From assembly GCA_002067045.1 (NCBI GenBank), contig MVPZ01000070.1, positions 1-26,764 of the forward strand: 26,764 nucleotides of DNA, read 5' to 3'. Origin of the DNA: Methanomassiliicoccales archaeon PtaB.Bin134 (lineage in GTDB: Archaea > Thermoplasmatota > Thermoplasmata > Methanomassiliicoccales > UBA472). Under the pieces are notes generated by a model. That model was not told where the DNA came from and did no database searches. It saw only the letters and a program-made list of their open reading frames with translations. This document shows positions 21,960-26,764 of the stretch, one piece after another (positions within the stretch are counted from its first letter, which is position 1; each line of letters starts with the position of its first letter). The position numbers and the translations under genes are program-made.

Positions 21960-22937
21960 ATGGTCCGCCCCCGCGTGGTGATCAGCCGCTGCATAGAGTT
22001 CGCCAACTGCCGCTACAACGGCGCCAGGATACCCAGCGACCTGGTGCTCCGGCTCATGCCCTATGTGGAGTTCCTGCCGGTGTGCATGGAGGCGGACATG
22101 GGCCTGGGGGTGCCCAGGGACCCCATCCGCATCGTGCGCATCGACGGGCAGGACCGCCTGGTGCAGCCAGCCACCGGAAGGGACGTGACCGAGGCGGCCC
22201 TGGCGTTCTCCAGGGACCACCTGTCGGGATTGAGGGACGTAGACGGCTTCCTGCTCAAGAACCGCTCCCCCTCCTGCGGCATAAAGGACGTCAGGGTGTA
22301 TCCCCCGGGGGAGGGCAAGGCCACCATAACCGGCAAGGCCGCCGGGATCTTCGCCCGGGAGGTCATGAGCGCCTTCCCCGACCTCCCGCTGGAGGACGAG
22401 GCCCGACTGCTGAACGGGCGCATAGCCGATCACTTCCTCACCAGGATTTTCACCTCCGCGCGGTTCCGGGAGTGCCGGGAAAGGGGCACCGCCCGCGCGC
22501 TGATGGAGTTCCACGCCAACCACAAACTGCTGCTCATGGGCTACAGCCAGGCGGCCATGCGGCGGCTGGGGCGCATCGCGGCCTCGGACCAGCCCCTTCC
22601 CGCCCGCTTCCATGCCTACTCCGGGGAGCTCGCCTCGGCATTGCACCGCCCGCCCAGCTGCCGCTCCTGGAACAACGTGCTCATGCACGCCCTGGGCTAC
22701 TTCTCCGGCCGGCTGCAGTCTCAGGAGCGGGAGCACTTCCTGCGCTCACTGGATTGGTACGCGCAGGGCAAGGTCCCCCTGACCGCGCCCCTGCTGCTGA
22801 TGCGCTCATGGGTACTGCGGTATCAGGAGGATTACCTCCGTACCCAGGTGCTGTTCGAACCCTACCCCGAGGAGTTCATGGGGGTGATGGGCGCCGAGGC
22901 CTGCACCGGCCGGGACCTTTGGGAAGGCATCAGATAA
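21960..22937 (+). CDS. DUF523-DUF1722 protein (TudS-like iron-sulfur domain plus YbgA-like domain)
   Basis: The product has 325 residues. Residues 1-155 are DUF523, with conserved cysteines in SRCIEFANCRYNG (Cys11, also Cys17), VCMEADMGLGVPR (Cys42) and NRSPSCGIKD (Cys106). Characterised DUF523 proteins (TudS) use three such cysteines to hold a 4Fe-4S cluster that removes sulfur from thiouracil. The usual VCPE is VCME here, keeping the glutamate. Residues about 185-315 are DUF1722 (ARALMEFHANHKLLLMGYS, NVLMHALGYF, GKVPLTAPLLL, EPYPEEF), the YbgA-like helical domain often fused to DUF523. A role in thiolated-base removal or salvage is plausible but unproven. It has its own promoter shared with the divergent gene. 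Confidence 0.85.
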   Translation: MVRPRVVISRCIEFANCRYNGARIPSDLVLRLMPYVEFLPVCMEADMGLGVPRDPIRIVRIDGQDRLVQPATGRDVTEAALAFSRDHLSGLRDVDGFLLKNRSPSCGIKDVRVYPPGEGKATITGKAAGIFAREVMSAFPDLPLEDEARLLNGRIADHFLTRIFTSARFRECRERGTARALMEFHANHKLLLMGYSQAAMRRLGRIAASDQPLPARFHAYSGELASALHRPPSCRSWNNVLMHALGYFSGRLQSQEREHFLRSLDWYAQGKVPLTAPLLLMRSWVLRYQEDYLRTQVLFEPYPEEFMGVMGAEACTGRDLWEGIR

Positions 22938-22976
22938 GCTATTTATGGCCAGGGGTGATTCCATCCTCAGGTTCGA

Positions 22977-23894
22977 ATGACCACGCTTACCGCGGTTCTC
23001 AGGGAGATATTGGAGGCCAGGGGGTTCATGGTGGACCAGTCCGGCCCCTTCGTCCACGGGCGCCGCGAGGGCATCGAGCTTCATTTCTTCCCCTACTCGC
23101 GGCACTCGCCCGCGGCCATGGAGGAGTTCGCCAGGTCCGCCCCCTCCCTCAAGGGCAAGGTGGTCCTGGCCGCCCTGGTGCCACTGGCCGAGTCCGTGCT
23201 GGTCGGTCTTCCCAAGGGCGTGGTGGTCTGGGACCGCGAGGCGGTGGAGCACGAGGTCGGGCGCACCCGCATCGAGAGGCTGGTGGGGGAGGAGGACCAC
23301 GGGCTGATCGACGACCTGTACGCCGACGACTATCCGCAGGTGGACGAGCCCGTGCACAACGAGGAGGAGCGGATCATTCCCATGCACATGTCCCTGCAGG
23401 ACGTCGTGGAGCTCTCGGCCAAGGCCGTGGGCGGGTTCAGCCACCGCCTGGAGCTGGTGCCTCACTACCTCTTCAGCTACGACGTCCCCCTGTACGTGGG
23501 GGAGGGACGCATTGGCGGAAAGGAGGGGTTCACGGCCGTGAACGCCCTGACCAAGGCCGTGGAGGGCTGGCCCAAGGTCCCGGAGACCGTCCCCCGCCTG
23601 GAACAGGGGCACAAGCGCCTGGAGCCCCTCATCGAGGAGGAGGACGCCAATTCCCTGGCCCGGACGTCGGTGGAGAGGGAGCACACCTACGAGAGGGACA
23701 TGGTGCGCGAGGACGGGCAGGTCACCATGACCGAGAAGGTCACCGTGCACCCCCGCATGGACCAGGGCTCCTTCAGGTCCCTGGGCCTGTTCTACGTCCC
23801 CATATGGTGCGTGGAGGGCACCAAGGGGGTAATGATCCTGAACGCCAGCACCGGAAAGGTGCTCAGCGAGGACTTCTTCGGGGACCTCTGCTGA
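22977..23894 (+). CDS. unrecognised two-domain protein (nuclease-like N-terminus, repeated PepSY-like beta modules)
   Basis: The product has 305 residues, is soluble and has no signal peptide. Residues 1-110 are alpha/beta with LREILEARGFMVD, a strand IELHFFPYS, and VVVWDREAVEHEVGRTRIERL; a W-D-R-x-x-x-E-x-E-x-G-R pattern of this kind occurs in some archaeal proteins with a restriction-endonuclease-like fold, but a clear D-ExK site is not visible. Residues about 160-305 contain two similar units: PHYLFSYDVPLYVGEG ending VNALTKAVEGW, and LFYVPIWCVEGTKG ending LNASTGKVLSEDF. Both resemble PepSY-like beta sheets. A TATA-like CTATTTATG lies about 33 nt before the ATG. The 3' end overlaps the convergent Mut7-C gene by 32 nt. 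No function is assigned. Confidence 0.65.
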   Translation: MTTLTAVLREILEARGFMVDQSGPFVHGRREGIELHFFPYSRHSPAAMEEFARSAPSLKGKVVLAALVPLAESVLVGLPKGVVVWDREAVEHEVGRTRIERLVGEEDHGLIDDLYADDYPQVDEPVHNEEERIIPMHMSLQDVVELSAKAVGGFSHRLELVPHYLFSYDVPLYVGEGRIGGKEGFTAVNALTKAVEGWPKVPETVPRLEQGHKRLEPLIEEEDANSLARTSVEREHTYERDMVREDGQVTMTEKVTVHPRMDQGSFRSLGLFYVPIWCVEGTKGVMILNASTGKVLSEDFFGDLC

Positions 23895-24339
23895 GCTCCT
23901 CCATCCTGCGCCGTATGTTGTTCCAGTGGGCCCCCTTCCAGTAGACCTTGCCGCATTCCCCGCATCTCCAGAACTCATCATGCGCGGACCAGGTCCCCTC
24001 TGGGATATCACCTCTGACCTCCTCCTTCTCCTGGGTAACAAGGGCCCCGTTGCAGGCCGAGCACCTGGTCATCCGCCCCTCCGGCGAAAGGCCGAACTCC
24101 CCGGCCACGGCCTCCAGCTGGGAGTCCAGGTCGTCGCTTAGGACCAGGAAGCCCCGCGGGCCGGCCCTGGCGCACAGCTGCCTGTCCCTGGTCAGAAGCA
24201 CGCGCTGGTTGCCCTCCAGCAGCTGCAGCATGCGGCGGTCGTCGGCGTCCTGAACGTAGAGCGAGTCGTAACCCATGATGCGCAACCAGCGGGCCAGGGT
24301 GCCCAGCATCCCGTCCAGCATGAAGCAGGGGTCAGCCAT
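23863..24339 (-). CDS. Mut7-C RNase-domain protein
   Basis: The product has 158 residues, the standard length of stand-alone archaeal Mut7-C proteins (COG1656). The PIN-like part starts FMLDGMLGTLARWLRIMGYD, with the acidic Asp9 and the signature LGxLARWLR, followed by LLTRDRQL (Asp52). The C-terminal zinc ribbon has Cys93-Cys96 (CSAC) and Cys126-Cys129 (CGEC), ending KVYWKGAHWNNI, which is diagnostic. It is predicted to cleave RNA; its targets are unknown. The ATG lies inside the end of the riboflavin reductase gene (8-nt overlap), so the two are co-translated. Confidence 0.9.
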   Translation of the reverse strand: MADPCFMLDGMLGTLARWLRIMGYDSLYVQDADDRRMLQLLEGNQRVLLTRDRQLCARAGPRGFLVLSDDLDSQLEAVAGEFGLSPEGRMTRCSACNGALVTQEKEEVRGDIPEGTWSAHDEFWRCGECGKVYWKGAHWNNIRRRMEELSRGPRRSPR

Positions 24340-24967
24340 CCCGCCGGACCTCGTAGGTCAGGTGCACCCCACCCCCCAGACGCTCCACGGACACCAGGCG
24401 CAGGGGGACGTGCTCCCCGGTGCGGAATCCCTCCCCGTCCACCGGCGTGGGGGCCTCCCTTCCGCCGATCACGAAGTCCCCCACGAACACCGAGTAGACG
24501 TCCACCAGGCCCCACCGGAAGAAGGAGTAGATGGTCTCCCCTCCGCCCTCCACCAGGAGCGAGGACACACCCCTCCGCTCCAGCAGGTTCAGCAGCGCCC
24601 CAAGGTCTATGGCCCCCCTGCCCAGGCGCGCAACCTCCGCCCCCGGGTAGGTCCGGGCGCAATCCTCGGTGGTGACCATCAGGGTACTGGCCCTCCCATC
24701 CAGTACCAGGGCCGTCTCCGGCACCTTCCCCCGGGGGTCCAGGACCACCCGCAGGGCCTGGGCGTCCCTGGGAAGCCCCTTCACCGTCAGGTGGGGGTCG
24801 TCGGCCAGGATGGTCCCCGCCCCCACCAGTATGGCCTGGCACTGGGAACGCAGCTCTCTCACCCTCTCCATGTCCTCGGGGGAGGATATGCGCAGCTGCC
24901 TTCTCTCCGTCCCGGCGATCTTGCCGTCGGGGGACATGGCGCAGTTGACTATCACCCTGGGCCTCAT
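24332..24967 (-). CDS. 2,5-diamino-6-ribosylamino-pyrimidinone 5'-phosphate reductase (archaeal RibD-like)
   Basis: The enzyme reduces the ribose of the second riboflavin/F420 precursor to ribityl with NADPH. From ATG 24967 it has 211 residues, close to the archaeal norm of about 220. Family blocks are VIVNCAMSPDGKIAG, ILVGAGTILADDPHLTV, LRVVLDPRGKVP, VSSLLVEGGGETIYSF and DFVIGGREAPTPV. There is no deaminase domain, as expected for archaea. The frame is open upstream, but that part is intergenic and antisense to PAC2; the TATA-like TTATGATT is about 27 nt before ATG 24967. It is followed, with an 8-nt overlap, by Mut7-C. Confidence 0.9.
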   Translation of the reverse strand: MRPRVIVNCAMSPDGKIAGTERRQLRISSPEDMERVRELRSQCQAILVGAGTILADDPHLTVKGLPRDAQALRVVLDPRGKVPETALVLDGRASTLMVTTEDCARTYPGAEVARLGRGAIDLGALLNLLERRGVSSLLVEGGGETIYSFFRWGLVDVYSVFVGDFVIGGREAPTPVDGEGFRTGEHVPLRLVSVERLGGGVHLTYEVRRDG

Positions 24968-24987
24968 GAACGGTGTATTCCCGGGGG

Positions 24988-24998
24988 CAATCATAAGG
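24988..24998 (-). promoter_or_regulatory. TATA-like box of the riboflavin reductase-mut7C unit
   Basis: The minus strand reads CCTTATGATTG, centred about 27 nt before ATG 24967, which supports a leaderless mRNA and fixes the start of the reductase. Confidence 0.4.
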
Positions 24999-25012
24999 AT
25001 GATGGGAAGGTT

Positions 25013-25021
25013 CATTAATAG
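25013..25021 (+). promoter_or_regulatory. TATA-like box of the PAC2-family gene
   Basis: CATTAATAG is centred 27 nt before ATG 25044, again the leaderless spacing. Together with the minus-strand box at 24988-24998 it fills the 76-nt divergent gap. Confidence 0.4.
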
Positions 25022-25043
25022 CAATAAGCCGATATCCGCGGCG

Positions 25044-25823
25044 ATGAACGATTTTGACATCATAGAGCTGAAGAGGTCCAATCTGAAGGGAGCCACGGTG
25101 ATCGAGGGCTTCTCCAGCATCGGACTGGTCGGCTCCATCACCGCCAACTACCTGGTCAACCTCCTGGACCTGGACCTGGTGGCCGTCATTGACTCGCCCT
25201 ACCTGCCGTCGGTATCCATAGTGCGCGATGGAGTACCCTACTCCCCGGTGCGCGTGTACTCCGGGAACATCGGGGACAAGGGCAGCGACAAGATCGTGGT
25301 CATAGTCTCGGAGTTCGAACCGCCTGCGGAGATCCTCAAGCCCCTGGCCTGGACCATCATGGACTGGGTGCAGGACAAGGGCTGCCGCATGGTGATCTCA
25401 CCCGAGGGGCTGGCCAACAAGGCCGGCGAGGAGTCCGAGGAGATGGAGGCGGAGGGCGAGGCCGATTTCAAGGTGTACGCCGTGGCCTCCACCCCCCGGG
25501 CCAGGAACCTCCTGGTCAAGAACGACATCCCCATATTCGAGAACGGGGTGGTGGTGGGGCTCGCCGGGGTTCTCCTGAACGAGGGCGTCAACCGCAACTT
25601 CGACGTGGTCTCCATACTCTCCGAGGCGCACTCCGACTATCCGGACGCCCGGGCGGCCGCGGCGGCCACCGAGACCATCGACAGGCTCCTTCTGCACACA
25701 CAGCTCGACACCCAGCCCCTTTTGGAGGAGGCGGCGCTGATCGAGGAGGCGCTGAAGGAGATCAAGAAGAAGACCGGAGAGAGCGAGGAGCTGGCCAAGA
25801 AGCGCTCCATCATGTACGGATGA
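25044..25823 (+). CDS. PAC2-family proteasome assembly chaperone
   Basis: The product has 259 residues. Family features are TVIEGFSSIGLVGSITANYL near the N-terminus, IVVIVSEFEPP, VISPEGLA, VYAVASTPRARNLL and the signature GVVVGLAGVLLNEG. The C-terminal 50 residues are helical and charged. Archaeal PAC2 homologues (PbaA/PbaB) bind the 20S proteasome. The last residues are IMYG, that is hydrophobic-Tyr-any, the HbYX motif that inserts into proteasome alpha-ring pockets, which supports this role here. The gene is monocistronic from its own promoter; its end overlaps the convergent rtcA by 14 nt. It adds to the protein quality-control genes elsewhere in the window. Confidence 0.85.
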   Translation: MNDFDIIELKRSNLKGATVIEGFSSIGLVGSITANYLVNLLDLDLVAVIDSPYLPSVSIVRDGVPYSPVRVYSGNIGDKGSDKIVVIVSEFEPPAEILKPLAWTIMDWVQDKGCRMVISPEGLANKAGEESEEMEAEGEADFKVYAVASTPRARNLLVKNDIPIFENGVVVGLAGVLLNEGVNRNFDVVSILSEAHSDYPDARAAAAATETIDRLLLHTQLDTQPLLEEAALIEEALKEIKKKTGESEELAKKRSIMYG

Positions 25824-26764
25824 CCTCGATGCGGTGAGGACTCCCCTCCCTCACCTCGAAGCGCACCGGAAGGAAGTGCGGGATCAGCTGCATCTGGGAC
25901 TCCAGGTGTCCGCTGATCACCCCCACCTTGAGGCAGGAGTCCCCCGCCAGGGCCATGAAGGGCAGCAGCTGGTCGGCGGTGCGCGCATCGACCGTTCCGC
26001 CGTTGTCCATGGCCCTCCTTAGGCAATTGGCCGCCTCCCTGCCCACCTTCTCCGCCGGGATGCCCCTCTCCCCCAGGGCGCTCCATCCCAGCACCGTGCG
26101 TTCGTACTCCGCGGCCAGGGTGATGCCCGCTCCGGCCGAGGCCCCCATGCCCTCCTCCCTTTCGATGCGCGCCCCGGGCAGCACGGTCAAGGCCGACGCG
26201 GCCATGCGCTCCGCCACTTCCGCGCGCAGGTTCTGAACGCAGGAGACCCCCACCACTCCCAGGAGCTCGCCGCGCTCCTCCAGGCGCAGCGGGGACAGTC
26301 TTCCCCCGCCCACCCTGAGCCGCACGCGGCCTCCGCCCTTGGGATAGAATCCCCTCCTCATCACTTCCATGTCCACCGACCCGCCCATGCGCCGCAGCAG
26401 GGGGAGCAGCACCAGGCGGTAATGGTCCACCGGAGGGGACCAGCGCACGTCCGTCCCCCCGGTGAGGTCGAGCTGAACCTCCCCGTCGCAGAAGAACAGC
26501 GCGGGAAGGACCGACTGCATCAGCAGGGTGAGGCTGCCGGCAGTGCCCACGTCGAACTCGTAGCTGCCGCCGGCCATCCGGCCCGGGCGGAAGGCCAGCT
26601 CCCGGGAGCCTGCCTCGTCGCCGGAGACCTCCGCGGAACAGAGCCTCTGCATCAGGCGAACCCCGGCCAGGTGCTGCGGCTTAAGTCCCGGGTCCGGCCT
26701 GCCCGCCCTGATGTTCACGATGCGGAAGGCCTCCCCGGTTATGGCCGAGAGGGACAGGGCGGTG
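25810..26764 (-). CDS. rtcA: RNA 3'-terminal phosphate cyclase, 5' end outside window
   Basis: The enzyme adenylates RNA 3'-phosphate ends and converts them to 2',3'-cyclic phosphates. The frame stays open to the window edge with TALSLSAITGEAFRIVNIRAG, so the GTG at 26718 is internal and the true start (normally just before a GGGQ motif) is missing; about 20 residues are lost. Visible blocks are NIRAGRPDPGLKPQHLAGV, FDVGTAGSLTLLMQSVLP, GGTDVRWSPPVDH, RGFYPKGGGRV and the C-terminal SGHLESQMQLIPHFLPV, where the histidine matches the catalytic His region. The following TN pair common in homologues reads SQ here. Stops are in a 14-nt overlap with the PAC2 gene. Confidence 0.9.
   Translation of the reverse strand, partial: TALSLSAITGEAFRIVNIRAGRPDPGLKPQHLAGVRLMQRLCSAEVSGDEAGSRELAFRPGRMAGGSYEFDVGTAGSLTLLMQSVLPALFFCDGEVQLDLTGGTDVRWSPPVDHYRLVLLPLLRRMGGSVDMEVMRRGFYPKGGGRVRLRVGGGRLSPLRLEERGELLGVVGVSCVQNLRAEVAERMAASALTVLPGARIEREEGMGASAGAGITLAAEYERTVLGWSALGERGIPAEKVGREAANCLRRAMDNGGTVDARTADQLLPFMALAGDSCLKVGVISGHLESQMQLIPHFLPVRFEVREGSPHRIEVIRT

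Noticed and set aside
1..26764. CRISPR arrays, transposases, integrases, restriction or toxin-antitoxin systems
   Set aside because: No regularly spaced direct repeats or recognisable mobile or defence proteins were found in any frame.

Overview
The window is archaeal chromosome, GC-rich (about 60% by eye), with almost no non-coding space. Archaeal hallmarks are transcription factor B beside Gar1, a two-repeat tRNA-splicing endonuclease, GMP synthetase split into two separately encoded subunits, archaeal phosphopantothenate biosynthesis (4-phosphopantoate--beta-alanine ligase), a Cdc48-type ATPase, a Mut7-C RNase-domain protein, the archaeal riboflavin reductase, a PAC2-family proteasome chaperone and RtcA. 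TATA-like boxes lie 25-30 nt before many start codons, suggesting leaderless transcripts. The gene set fits a euryarchaeon, most likely Thermoplasmatota and possibly Methanomassiliicoccales-like. That placement is inference; no rRNA or tRNA is present to confirm it.

Layout. 1-2.8 kb: end of a large calcium-binding (VCBS/FG-GAP) surface protein. 2.8-5.6 kb: a geranylgeranyl reductase-type flavoprotein convergent with an unusual UbiA-type prenyltransferase that has a long extra membrane domain. 5.7-7.2 kb: a COG1395-type HTH regulator overlapping a TraB-like protein. 7.3-11.5 kb: a minus-strand proteostasis cluster of regulator, small coiled-coil protein, Hsp20, Cdc48 and a second Hsp20. 11.6-14.8 kb: EndA (plus), then a membrane zinc-ribbon/TPR protein, TFB and Gar1 (minus). 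15.0-17.9 kb: a tightly coupled operon of 4-phosphopantoate--beta-alanine ligase, adenosyl/inosyl-homocysteine hydrolase and a PfkB nucleoside kinase. 17.95-18.16 kb: the longest gene-free stretch, which folds into one long nested hairpin before a small membrane protein. 18.5-21.3 kb: purine genes purE, guaAb and guaAa, with a HAD protein on the opposite strand. 21.3-26.8 kb: small and membrane proteins, a DUF523-DUF1722 (TudS-like) protein, an unrecognised two-domain protein, Mut7-C, the riboflavin reductase, PAC2 and a truncated RtcA.

How the genes work together. Three functional groups stand out: protein quality control (two Hsp20s, Cdc48, PAC2), purine/methyl-cycle metabolism (PurE, GuaA subunits, SAHH/SIHH, nucleoside kinase) and RNA metabolism (EndA, Gar1, RtcA, Mut7-C). 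The most interesting unexplained items are the 112-nt hairpin at 18019-18130, the matched 25-bp inverted repeats just downstream of the TATA boxes of the two proteostasis promoters, and the extended UbiA protein. No mobile elements, CRISPR arrays or defence systems were seen.
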